NCBI GenBank assembly: GCA_021399445.1
Contig: JAJTUQ010000003.1
Location: 2,294,001-2,358,000, forward strand
Direction: 5' to 3'
DNA length: 64,000 nucleotides
Source of the DNA: Xylogone sp. PMI_703
Lineage: Eukaryota; Ascomycota; Leotiomycetes
The position numbers and the translations under genes are program-made. This document shows positions 44,536 to 56,500 of this stretch, piece after piece (the first letter of the stretch is position 1; every line of letters begins with the position of its first letter). Below the pieces are notes generated by a model that saw nothing but the letters and a program-made list of their open reading frames with translations, was not told the DNA's origin and ran no database searches.

Positions 44536-45341
44536 GACTGGAAGGGCGCTGGGCTGATAAGCACTGGGAGGGGTAGACAGAAAGACGATGGCAGGCAGGC
44601 ACACAATAACGGCGCTGGACAGAGACAGGTGCAACACTGATGTTTGGTCTTTGATATTGAGGGTAGACGCCGGAACAGTGGAGTGAGGGGCCGTCTTTGC
44701 CGCCGAAGCTTGCATAAAACAGCTCGCACCACAAGCTCCGGGCCCTGGGTGAGCCGGCTCTGCCTCACGCCTTCTCCTGTCTCTGGCCGGATCCCGGAAG
44801 GGAGCTATCGGCGGGTATTTCGTACGAGTCGTGGTACCTAGTTTAATCTCGCTGCTTGTCAGTCGTGTCAACCAGGGGCTGCGCCTCCTTGTTCTGCGTG
44901 TTCGATATGTCACTGGTGGCAAGAGAAGAAGTATGGATAATCACGTGCATTTCGCTTCACGCTAACGTCATACCCGTTGTGTCGCGACGATACCCATTTC
45001 GAGTAGTTTTGCCAACATGCTCCGTCCCCTAATTATCGACCTAGCGACTGTTGGCCAGAACAACCCCACCGTGCGCCGTCTGGGAGTCAAACCGTCCTCC
45101 TCCTCTCCTGGCAATCATATAATTTCTAATACATTTTGGTTTGGTTTGATAACGCTCTTGCATGTTACGTTTCTGGTCCCAGACATCGATGCGGAGCCTT
45201 TGTCTAAGACATTACCCTTATTGTGATTCCCTGAACACCGTGGCTGTTGCTGTGTGTACAATTCCACTATCTCCAGCAAAACCTAGGCTCGTCCAACTCT
45301 AATGATATACAGTATCCCGAGCCCGCAGGCTAGCCATCAAC
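44536..45341. other. Intergenic, LSM7 3' flank and oxysterol-binding protein promoter
   Basis: About 800 bp with only compositional open frames on both strands. No gene or RNA is supported. Confidence 0.45.
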
Positions 45342-45360
45342 ATGACCGAGCATGGTGATC

Positions 45361-48300
45361 AGTATGTCCAAATTCCTCATCCCGGCGCATAGTAGTAGTG
45401 CCTCTATTGCTCCTCTTCCAAAGAGCCAAAAACTCAGAAGTCGAGATTTAAACAATACGCCGGAGGTTGCTGACGAATGTCATAGTCACAAACGATCCAA
45501 ATCCTCTGCCATATCTCTGTTGCGACGAAAGGATACTCGAGATGAAGACAATGCCTCCGAAGAAAGCTCAATAGCAGGCCCACAGTCGGCATCGATCTCG
45601 CGCCAACAGTCCTATAGCCATGTATCAAAACTCTCCACTAGTAGCGTCTCACTAATGCGATCTATTTCGGGCAACGTTCAGGCTCAAGCGCAGACTCAGA
45701 CTCAGACCCAGACTGTCAGGAATGGCAGCTTCTCAGGTCCATCTGCTGAAAAACCAGTCTCGATTGAACAGTCAGTAAGGAAATTCCGAGTATTCGAAGC
45801 ATTGAGGAATGGAGATACAGCATCGATATCAAAAGCAATTAGGGAACTGCAAGCAAATAGTAATGGCGCTACTGGGTCATCAAATCCCGCTGCTCTGGAA
45901 GACACCACTATTCTTCACTTAGCGATCCAATGCGCCGAAGTCCCTGTTGTCGAATACATTCTCTCATATGGGGCTGGAACAATTGATATCAATGCCCGCG
46001 ACAAGGATGGAAACACGCCCCTGCATATTGCCGCCCTGCAAGGTCGAAGTCATATAGTTCGCCTACTGTTGGATCAACCAGATATTAACGACTCCATCGC
46101 CAATTACCAGGGCCGATTGCCCCTCGACCTTGCAAGAACACCTGACATTTTCCAACAACTTCAATTGTCTCGATCCATATTTGTTGACCAAAAGGTGAAA
46201 GAGGTGCAAGACCTAGTAGCTTATGGCGAATATCAGAAGCTTGGAGAACTCTTAGAAGAGCCCCGTGTAAAAACAGTCATTGATATTAATTCTGGGGAAT
46301 TTGCCTCCGACCCAACAACTGTTCAGTCTGGTGGGACGCTGCTTCACGAGGCCGCGAGAAGGCGTAATATAAAACTTATCCAAGTCTTGTTGCTTCATGG
46401 TGCCGATCCCTTCCGCCGAGATCGAAAGGGAAAATTACCGCAAGATGTGACTAAAGATGAACACACGAGAGCGATGTTGAAGAGATCACCTGCTGCAGTG
46501 GCAGCCCAGCGCGGCATACAAGAGAAGGCCGTCCTAGGAAATGTTACCCAAAATACCCTTAACAATTCACCAGGTGATCCACTTGTCGGAAAAGAGGGCC
46601 GGGAAATGAAGGGCTATCTGAAAAAATGGACCAACTACCGGAAAGGCTACCAGCTTCGTTGGTTCGTGCTAGAAGATGGAGTACTCAGCTACTACAAACA
46701 TCAGGATGATGCAGGGTCAGCATGTCGAGGAGCAATCAATATGCGGATTGCAAAACTTAGTATGGACCCAACGGAAAAGCAGAAGTTTGAGATCCTTGGC
46801 AAATCATCGGTAAAATATCACCTCAAAGCAAATCATGAGGTCGAAGCAAAACGATGGTTTTGGGCCTTGAATAACTCAATACAGTGGTCCAAGGATCAAG
46901 CCAAAGAAGAAGACAAACAAAGAGCCAAAAGCGCGGAAATGTTAAAGCAGGCCAAAGCAGAACTTACAGTTGGTGGTTTTGGGAAGGAGGCTGCACTCAC
47001 TGACCACTCCGGGGACACTTCGAGCTACAACGAAAGTAGTCGGAGTGGGGTTCAGGGGAAGTTAACGCCGCAATCAGCACATGCAAGGAGTGGCTCCCAG
47101 AAGGTAGCCTTTGTACCTGGAGGCGTCGAAGAAGAAGAAAACGCCGCTCTTGCGCCGTATGAATTGAGCTCTCAGGGGGATCTCAGCAGGATGCCAACAA
47201 ACAATGGGACAGCGCCTACCGAGGGCGATTATGATGATGAAGATTACGGCGATGATTCGAGCGAGCGAGATGCACCAGCAAGCAAAGATGCTTTCGACAT
47301 CACTGCGCAGTCTGCCAAGATGCAGCTTGAGGTTATGGGTCAAGTTCATAGCGCCATCCAAGCAGAATTAACCAGAAACCCAGGCCTCACCGTTTCCGAT
47401 CCAGTTGCCGCGGAGGCTATATCCACATTTGATGCATCAATCCGCAACCTCAAGGTCCTTCTTGGGGATCTGCTTAAGATCTCTAAAGACCGAGACGCAT
47501 ACTGGCAATATCGTCTGGACAGAGAAGCTGATATGAGGCGTATGTGGGAGGAAAGTATGGCACAGGTAGCTCACGAACAGGAGCTCCTAGAGGCTAAGGT
47601 TGGCGAGGCAGAGTTGAAGAGGAAACTCACCAAACGAGCCCTGCGAGAAGTGATAGACGGAAATGTTATTGTGAGCCAAGCTAATAGCACAGGCGAAGCG
47701 GCTTCGATCGAGCTGGAAATCACTGATACTGCTGAGGCTGCGGCCGACGCTGCCAGTTCGACACTGCTGAAACCAAAATCAACTCTAGGTTCTGTTCGGC
47801 GGAAGTCTATTCTCACCGAAATCACAAATCTCTCAGATTCAGAATCGGAAGAAGAAGACGAGTTCTTTGATGCAGTGGATGCTGGAGAAGTTGAACTTGC
47901 ACCAATGCCATTGCAAAAGGATATTGAAGCAAAACAAGAAATCGCTGAACTTGACGGTCCAGATCTTAGTTCTTCCTTCCTCGGGTACGAGAACGGTATT
48001 CGTAAACGGTTGAAGATGGATGCCGATGACAGACCAAAGATTTCGCTATGGGTAAGTCTGTTTTATATTATCCTTAATGACACGATTTGCTAAGAGCTTG
48101 GTCCAGGGTATCTTGAAGTCCATGATTGGAAAAGATATGACCAAAATGACATTACCTGTATCATTCAATGAGCCTACATCACTGCTTCAGCGATGTGCAG
48201 AAGATATGGAGTATGCGGATCTGTTGGATATTGCTGCTCAGAGAACTGATCCTTGCGAACGAATGGTTTACGTTGCAGCATTTGCGGCCAGCGAGTACGC

Positions 48301-49276
48301 CTCCACCATTGGCCGAGTAGCCAAGCCTTTCAATCCTCTCCTGGGAGAGACCTTCGAGTATGCAAGACCGGATAAGCAATACAGATTCTTCATTGAACAA
48401 GTCAGTCATCATCCACCGATAGGTGCAGCTTGGGCCGAGTCCCCTCGTTGGACATACTATGGCGAATCGGCAGTGAAATCCAAATTCTACGGTAAATCCT
48501 TCGATATCAACCCTCTTGGAACGTGGTTTCTCAAGCTTCGACCCGCCAATGGTGACAAGGAAGAACTTTACACCTGGAAGAAGGTTACTTCCTCTGTTAT
48601 TGGCATCATTACCGGATCACCCACTGTAGATAACTACGGCCCGATGGACATCAAGAACTGGACCACTGGCGAAGTGTGCAATCTCGACTTCAAGGCACGA
48701 GGCTGGAAAGCCTCTAGTGCCTATCAGATCACAGGTCGTGTTAACGACTCTCAAGGCCGGCCAAGATTTAGCATAGGCGGGCGGTGGAATAGCAAGATTT
48801 GGGCGCGCTTCACGCCTGGCTACGAAGCAACCGTTGAAGAGCCGAAAGTGGGCCAACGAGCCAATACACTCAGTGAAACAAGTAATCAGCAAGCATTTCT
48901 CGTCTGGGAAGCCAATCCCCGTCCATCTGGAATCCCATTCAATCTTACACCTTTTGTCCTTACATTGAATGACATAAACGACCAACTTAGACCATGGTTA
49001 GCACCAACGGATACGAGATTACGACCCGATCAACGAGCAATGGAAGATGGAGAATATGATCTTGCTGCTACGGAGAAGAACCGCGTGGAAGAGAAACAGA
49101 GAGCCAAACGGCGAGAAAGAGAAGCAAAAGGCGAAGAGTTCTCTCCACGTTGGTTTAGCAAAGCAAAGGATCTTACAACAGGCGAGATGTATTGGAAATT
49201 CAATCATGAGTACTGGAAAGAGAGAGAGAAAGCGCTTACTGGAGAAGCGTGGAAGGACGTTGAGGATATCTTCTAG
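45361..49276 (+). CDS. OSH1: Oxysterol-binding protein, ANK-PH-FFAT-ORD (Osh1/Osh2 type)
   Basis: Exons 45361-48051 and 48107-49276, with a 55 nt intron, give 1286 residues. Ankyrin repeats lie at about 181-260 ([20 protein letters not shown]) and 324-365 ([20 protein letters not shown]). A PH domain spans about 414-510 ([20 protein letters not shown]). An FFAT motif with acidic lead-in ([11 protein letters not shown], core 834-840) should bind the ER protein VAP/Scs2. The lipid-transfer ORD starts near the exon joint and carries the signature EQVSHHPP at 994-1001. Such proteins exchange sterol and PI4P at ER-Golgi and vacuole contacts. The true start is uncertain: ATG 45342 (MTEHGDQ, better context) could be a 20 nt exon 1 spliced from 45362 to 45437. 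[11 protein letters not shown] microsatellite lies near residue 110. Confidence 0.93.
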
Positions 49277-49727
49277 GGTGTTATTGGTTAGCAGACTCCT
49301 AGAAGGAATGTAAAGCCCCGGAACACGTACATTATTCTTGTAGAATTTACAACTGATGCAAATATAATATCTATTAAACCCATTAGCACCTAACTTTTCC
49401 CGGTATTGATCGCCAATGATCCTACGATCACTCTGAATGGCGTATTGCTCAAGCTGCCAAGTCAACAACGCCATTCCATGCCATAAGGCTAAGCATTAAT
49501 TTACCTTCATTCCCTCGGAGACATAATTACTTTCCTTAATTATCCAGAACAATTCTACGTAACCTACATACCAGAAGGCGTTCAAAAAGTCTCCGAGAGC
49601 TCTCCGAAAAATAAGCGAGGGATGGGAGTACTCATATTGGCAATCATATAAAGTATCCTCCAATCCATATCTTCTTCGATCACTAAAATTTAGAAGATAA
49701 TTAGCAAGAGCTCGGTATCTAAATAAA
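49277..49727. other. Intergenic spacer
   Basis: AT-rich, holding the 3' flank of the oxysterol-binding gene and the methyltransferase promoter. No gene is seen. Confidence 0.45.
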
Positions 49728-50779
49728 ATGACGGATATTGTAGAAAAGAATCGCGAGCATTGGAAGTGAGTAGGAATACTTTTTTATGTTAACCAAATAT
49801 TTTTCCTCTTACAATTAATACTGCTGTTGAATTATTTGATTATTCTTAAGATGAGGCACTTGTTCGAAAAACGCACGCTCTAAAATTTCAAATAACTGTT
49901 ACTGATTTAATACTAGTAATACTGCGGCGCAATATGATACTAGATTTGAGAAAACAATAAGTCAACTCATCCGTGAGATCCAGAAACGCAAGGACTGGAT
50001 TAGTACGAACTGGGCCGAAGAAGATGATGATGACGACGATGACGACGATGACAACGAAGAAGCAAAACCGACCAAGAATGTCAGACTCTTAGACTACGCC
50101 TGCGGCACGGGTCTTGTATCACGAGTATGTCTGTTGAATTTCCCTTATCTCTTGTGAAATTGCTACTCAACCTTTCGCATCTTGTGCGAACTTCGACATC
50201 AGCATATTGGATATCAGTATACTAAATGAGTTTTCCTAGGCACTGGCTCCATACATCACACAAAGCATAGGAATCGACCTCTCAGAAAACATGGTAGCCC
50301 AATACAACCTCCGTGCAACAAATCAAGGTCTATCACCATCCGAAATGTCGGCGTATCATGGGAATCTACTGTCACCAGATGACCCAAACCCAGCATCACT
50401 TGCAGGCCCAGAATTCTACGACTTTGACGTTGCAGCTGTAGGTCTAGGATTCCATCATTTCAGTGATCCAGCTTTGGCGGCCAAAAGGCTTGTCGGAAGG
50501 CTCAAGAGTGGCGGGGTATTGCTGATCATTGATTTCATGCCGCATGCGCCTGGTGACGTCCATGGTCATAGACATGGGGACATGGATGTAAAAAGCGCGG
50601 TTCATACGGTTACACATCATGGATTCTCGGAGGATGAAGTAAAGAAGATGTTTATTGAAGCTGGGGCTGGAGACGGGTTCGAATATCAAGTTGTAGGAGA
50701 GGGCATTGTATTTGTTAGGGGTGAGGGAGAAAAAGAGATGAGAAGGACGGTGTTCATGGCTCGAGGAGTAAAGAAATGA
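49728..50779 (+). CDS. Class I SAM-dependent methyltransferase
   Basis: Three exons (49728-49765, 49917-50124, 50240-50779), introns 151 and 115 nt, encode 261 residues. The start MTDIVEKNREHWN is joined to NTAAQYDTRFEKTISQL, typical of fungal UbiE/type-11 methyltransferases. Motif I is LLDYACGTGLVSR (70-82), motif II IGIDLSENMVAQY, motif III the YDFDVAAVGLGFHHF segment, and motif IV GRLKSGGVLLIIDF. A run of ten Asp residues with flanking Glu (EEDDDDDDDDDDNEE) sits just before motif I. A His/Asp/Gly-rich segment (HGHRHGDMD) follows motif IV. The substrate is unknown. The protein has no targeting signal. Confidence 0.9.
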
Positions 50780-51154
50780 GAGCAGTTAAATATTCCATCA
50801 ATATTCCGGGCAGCTGTTTAATCCATTCATGCCATATAATATTCTTTAATCTAAACCACTCCATCCATGCTCGCTTTCATGCCCCCGTTGACTTCAATCA
50901 TTGCATAGAGAAAAATAATAAACATCCTAGAAACGCCCCATTATCCATGCAATCTTCTATTTCGCCACTTGACGCCAACGCAGATGAGTTTTTTTCGCTT
51001 TACGATTCAGAAATTCCTTACTAGTCCGGCCGTTTGCGAATAGACCTCGTGTGTGAGCATCGTGTTAAAAAGTATCTGCAGAGCTCACAAACGGATTAGG
51101 CAAAGAACAAACACTTGTTTGGATGAAAGGGAAGGCAACACAAAAACCGATCTT
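50780..51154. other. Intergenic, convergent 3' flanks
   Basis: Short AT-rich spacer between the methyltransferase and the F-box gene. No gene is seen. Confidence 0.45.
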
Positions 51155-53014
51155 TTAGAGTATTATGAGCCCCACGAAATCACCAACCTCATCCTCACTC
51201 TCTTGATTGTTTTCATCTTCATCTCGGATCTCTATCTCATCACTAATTTTCCAGAACGCTGTAGGACCAGCTGGACCGTGAACGTCATAGTCTCTATAGG
51301 ATGAGAAGCGAATTAGCCCTTGTAGGAGACCCGAACCCACGAATCCCGAATAGGGGATTTTATAGTAGTTCTCTCAAAGTGGGAGACCAATGTTTATCAC
51401 TTACTTATCGAACCAATGGCCAATAGAACCTCTAGCTGAATTTAAGCCCCCTAATTGAACGGACTCGCTACGCCAGCGTGCTTGCCTATTTCGTTATCAG
51501 ATTGGTTGACAAGCTGAATAAGTAACATAACTAACCCTGCGTATATAGAGAACGTCGTCCAACGGATATCACCATGCTTCGTCTTTCGGATGGTGCCTCG
51601 AATGGCAGAGTTTGCGTTTGGGTCCCAAGAGGTATGCATTGGACGAGACACCCCTTTAAAATGGACAATAGGGAGGTCTTGACTATCATCCTCACCTGGA
51701 GCCTCGATTTTTGTGGCTTCGAGTTCCATTACTATTAACCTAATAGCCTCTGTAGTGTCAAGTGGTGCTCGAGGTTCATCAGGCCCCGGTTGAGGAACGT
51801 TGAAATTGTAGGCAAAAAGATCGTTAAAGTCTACCATAATTAGTTTTATACTTTCATACTTCATCAAACCATAAGCAAAAGTAATATAAGTTGTATGAAA
51901 GATTGGGAAGTTACCAAGGAAACAAACGACCTGCAGCTAAGTTAGCACTCTCCGAAAAATAAAAGAAGCCACTTCAATTAAAGGCAACCAATCTTAGCTG
52001 GACTTCAATCGAAGTGGTTAGAGACTAAAACATGGATAGAACCAAGAAGCTTACCCGCATCCATGTCCCGGAGACATGGTAAGGATCCATAGCATCAATT
52101 GGAGGAGGAAGCTCATAGTTTTTGGCAATAGAACGAGAAACGTAGGAATTAGCAGCAGTGGTGGAGAATGGAGTAGCCCAGACAGGGCGAAAAAGTCGAT
52201 TGTGGCCTTCACTAAAGAGTCGAAGATTATGTCCTAACACAATCATAACAGCTTCTAGCTTCTCCCAGTCGACTCTCCCGGAGCCATCATCCAGGAATGG
52301 CCCCCACTCTGATGCGGCCGTATAGTTGCGAAGATCATACACTATTGAGGCTGCATAGGGGTAAGCCTTATTCTGTCTGGTGACCCTTCCACCATCTGGG
52401 CGGAGGATGGGAACGCCGCAAAGGACGTGAAGTTTGGCACTAGCTTGATGCATATCCTTAGTTACATCGGAATTGATTCGGCCTCTAGCTCTCTCAAAGA
52501 GGGTGGACTGAGTAAGAAATCCATCCTTATTAACCTGCTTAGAGAATATATCTACTAGCAGAGAAATGTTTAATGAAGCATCAGATTTTGGCGAAGCAGT
52601 TTCCAGGAGCGAGCTAACAACATCGGCAACCCATTCCAGGTGCGGTAGCTACGAGAGATAAGCAGATAATCAGTCTATTTCAAGGCTAATGATTACCTTT
52701 TGTTCAATCTGACCATAACCACAGTATCTCTGTAATTTAACCAGAGAATGTAGGCCCTTTTCATAGTTAAAGGAGGAAATACCGTCCTTGAGCTCTGGGT
52801 TATCCTATGATAGATATATGAGACCAGTTATAGTACAAATGTGCTCTTAACTTACTAGATAACCCAAATAGACATCCTTAAAAAGAGGTCGGTTATCTGA
52901 GATGAAATTATGTAGTGTCCGGCATGTGCGTGAAAGTGTAGCTAAGTCCTTGGGATTTACGCCGGCAAGAATGGAGTGCAAGACTTCATTAGGCAGTGCT
53001 GTGAGCCGGTCCAT
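51155..53014 (-). CDS. F-box protein, fungal family
   Basis: Seven exons on the minus strand (52856-53014, 52697-52804, 52055-52648, 51915-51930, 51536-51830, 51405-51485, 51155-51293) give 463 residues. The F-box is at residues 1-45 (TALPNEVLHSILAGVNPKDL, LSRTCRTLHNFI). The remaining part matches a fungal F-box family with the conserved blocks DPYHVSGTWMR-VVCFL-DFNDLFAYNF, MHTSWDPNANSAIRGTI, ARWRSESVQLGG and DYDVHGPAGPTAFWKISD. Exon 4 is only 16 nt (coding VVCFL) and is fixed by this family sequence. An acidic tail ends the protein. F-box proteins link substrates to Skp1-Cullin1 ubiquitin ligases; the substrate here is unknown. Confidence 0.88.
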
Positions 53015-53269
53015 AATGACGAATAAATTGTGTTATTGATGATTTGGAGCTTCCATAAAGAATACAAGATCATTGGCATATCGAGTCCTTATTGTAAGTA
53101 ACTGAGGTGACGCTGATGAGCGGCTCGGAGTTAATAATCGACCCCACGCGGAGTTTCCTACCCCTCCATCCGCCCTGACATTGGCGCATTTGCACGTGAC
53201 TAAGTACCCGGGTATACAAAAGTGGATGTGAGACAAAAAGGGCGAGAACTAGTCGGTTAAGATATCCGG
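53015..53269. other. Promoter region of the F-box gene
   Basis: 255 bp upstream of the F-box start. It includes a short plus-strand frame from the ATG at 53114 that ends within 21 codons. No gene is seen. Confidence 0.4.
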
Positions 53270-53524
53270 ATGATCCAGTCCAGCTACTTTTGGAGCGCCC
53301 CAAACAATTGCCAACAGGTCATTGAGCAACGACCGAAAAGCGTACATGTCAAGATCAAGCGGCTAGCAATCTATTATCTCACCAGGATTTCAGGTATTTC
53401 CTTTTTGGCAACAGAGACTGATTTTGAGGAAAGTGCCAATTCGCTCACTCAGGGGGCGCTCAGGGACCTTAAAGCCAAAGTTGGACATACCGTTGACAAG
53501 ATACAACAGAAATTGAGCCTTTGA
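53270..53524 (+). CDS. Possible small hypothetical protein (uncertain)
   Basis: An 84-codon frame on the plus strand, divergent from the F-box gene. The second half (LTQGALRDLKAKVGHTVDKI) reads as an amphipathic helix, which is unusual for random sequence, but no family is recognised. A 20 nt stretch at 53391-53411 with GT and AG ends could tempt a gene caller but is too short for an intron. It may be noise. Confidence 0.25.
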   Translation: MIQSSYFWSAPNNCQQVIEQRPKSVHVKIKRLAIYYLTRISGISFLATETDFEESANSLTQGALRDLKAKVGHTVDKIQQKLSL

Positions 53525-56500
53525 AACCAGAAATAGGCGAAATTGGGGTATAATCTAACCTTAGACTACAAGGTACTGGATGCTCATGTGACTTTTAATG
53601 ACGATGTTCTCCATAAGGAACAGTAATAGAGTGAGAGATTCAGATGCAGAAGTTGCCGTAACTATCGCACCCTCTCCCATCTTGCCGTTATTACGAAAAC
53701 AAAGGCCGTGTTGGCTAAAATACTCCACTTCTTGTAGCGAGTGGTTATGCGAATCACAGAAGCATGGCCCAGCAATCTGGACTTTAGTGAATAGGGGAAA
53801 GGAAACCACAAATATAACAAGAGCCAAAAACCAAGACCTGAAACCAAACACGAAAGCTGTCTTCCCTGTATCTTAACCGCTTTAAAATCTCGTCCTCAGG
53901 GATATATTCGTAACCCAATTAAGTAGGTTCGAACAGTACATGCCGAGATGGGGACCTCACAGCTACAGATTCTGTAGGGACAAAGCCCTCAACTAATGGG
54001 CTACCACGGTAGGGAGCAAAAAACAATGAACAGCCATGTAAATTGCAATAGATGCTCGCACTCGCCAGTGGAACCCGGCCACGCCACTATCTGAGATGGA
54101 TCAGCCACACCGATCTCTGTGACAGCCAGATAGGTAGAAGCATCGGAGAATAAATTGCGAGTTAGACGAAAGCGCCTGTGCAGCCACATTCCCAACTGGG
54201 ATGGTAAGGCTGAAGATCTAGACAGATCTACTTGCCTACAACACAAGGAACTCAACTCCTCAAATCAACCATGCAAGAGTAGTAAAGATCAATCAATATA
54301 TATATGGAAAGCGCGTACCTACTCGTGAGATTTATTCAAAATAATATATTTCTTGACCAATCGGAGCAACTAGGGAGCACGACTACGGTGTTCGACCGAG
54401 TCTCCAATATTCACTCCTCCGACTTGCTCTATCTGAATTAACTAGAAGAGTATACGGCATAAGCAGGCTTATAGTAAATACAAGTCCCGCATCTTGTTCT
54501 AATGCTGCCTTCCGTGATGGAACATCCTTGTAGATTCAAACGGGATTGAATTGGCCTAGGCGCAAAAGTGGGTATGGCGAGCTCGATTATAGAAGTTTAA
54601 AGAAGACGTTCTGCTCTGACAATGCACCTTGTGGGGCATTGAACTCCGGCCGCCGGTTGCGGGTGAGAAGCTTGAATTAAAAGACATACATATTAAGAGC
54701 TCCAAGCCACGAGGACCTGTAAAGTTGAAGGCAGAATTCGTCCTACACTCAAGTAGGTTTGGCGATGAATTGGGCTCATCCCAACGTTGCAGCGGAATGT
54801 CATAGCAATTGTATCCAAGCGTTTGTATACCCATATATCACAGAATATTGGAAAATCCAAGGTGTTGAAGTTTTCACTGAGTGACAGTAAACTTGCTTGC
54901 TCCAATTTTGCCAGAAGGGAGTCCGACATGATAGCCCCTCCTCTCAGCTGGAGTTCCCTTGCCACATTTTAAACAAAGCTAGACTTGAAAAATGTTCTCT
55001 TCGTCACGGTCTCGATTGTTTACTGTTTCGGTGGGCACAAAAAACTAGAATTGCCAGTTAGGATCAGGCCAAACATATCTATAAAGACACGAAAGAAGCC
55101 GAAATTTGCAAAGAAAGTGGTCCAGGAGGTGATTCTCACATTTCAACTAGTTACCAATTTCTAAGTTGTGCTTTTGTGGATGTTTCCAGGCATTGTTGAT
55201 GGTTTCCACGATCTTCCCACGACGCGCCATGGTAAACATTGGTTGACCAATTCCTCTTTATCACCCGATTCCGAGTGTTCGCAGCTCCAAAGATCTCTCT
55301 CAATTCATATATAACAAGCCCATAGAATTCGCAGTTCATGGCCAGAAGCTGTTAAGCTGGTCGGTGGCAAATGATGCCCGCCACCCCTGTGCAAAGGCTT
55401 GATTAGGGGGGAAGCTAAGAATCTATGATATCGACTCTCCTGAGCCCTGGATGGCAGGCATTCTGAATAGCATTGATGTATATCATCGTGGGGAGCCGTA
55501 TCCATTTCAAGGAAGATTGTTTGGATTACTTAAGGTCATTGCAGATGCAAAGTTCATTCTGGTTCCAAGAAGGAAGGTGCGACCCAGAGTGTCGGGAGCA
55601 GCCGTCCCTAGGAATCATCTAGCCCTCCCGCAGTAAACAAAACTTTTACATCCATCAATCAAGTGTACACAATACACAAATTCCATCAGAGGTTTGATTA
55701 CAACAAATATGGAGATTAGCAGTCTCGTTGGGCCCATTAAGTGATGGGACAGATCTTGGACTAAGTCTCCAAGTGATTGCAGAGACCAATGGCTCCCATG
55801 TAAGTACAATCGATAACCAGCCAGCAGCTTCTTTCTAATCTCCTGAGCAGCAGAATACTATCAAGCAAATAGAGACAATGAAAATAGACACACAATACCA
55901 AGTATCGATACGCAAAGAAAGAAAGAGGATGCCCCCCTCGATATGGAGATACAACGGGTGATATAAAAGGAATGCAGGAAGGCTAGGGGAAGAAGCGATA
56001 TAACTTCAATTCCATCAAAAGATCCAGTAAATGCCGCGAGGAAAATGCTATTCTATAGAGGACTCATTCCGTGATTCCAGAAGTGGTCTTCGTCGAGACC
56101 AAACACATATTACGGCTTCAAAGGAAGTTCGCTTTGCAAAGCCAACAAGGGCTATCAGAGTATTCTACATTGCGCGTCTCGCGCCTTGCAACTTTCTCAG
56201 TTATACCACTCGAATAGCCAGCCTCTACCATTATTAGAACTATATAGGCGTTATCGGAACTACATAAATGGGTATATCTGTCCGAGACTTGATGGAACTG
56301 AGGCCTGGAAGACGGGAGTTCCAGACTGAAAACAACCCTCAGAAACATGCTCTCAGGAAGGAAGCATACAAGAAAAGCCATACTATGTAGGATTAAGACG
56401 ATGAGAATACATGGGCCTGATTTTCAATCTACCATTGCACCCATCTTTTGTACCAGAGATGCTAGATCTACAGGTTCAAGAAGACCGTTGAAAAAGAGTT

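Noticed and set aside
45017..45226. 69-codon plus-strand frame upstream of the oxysterol-binding gene
   Set aside because: No domain and no splice continuation; probably chance.
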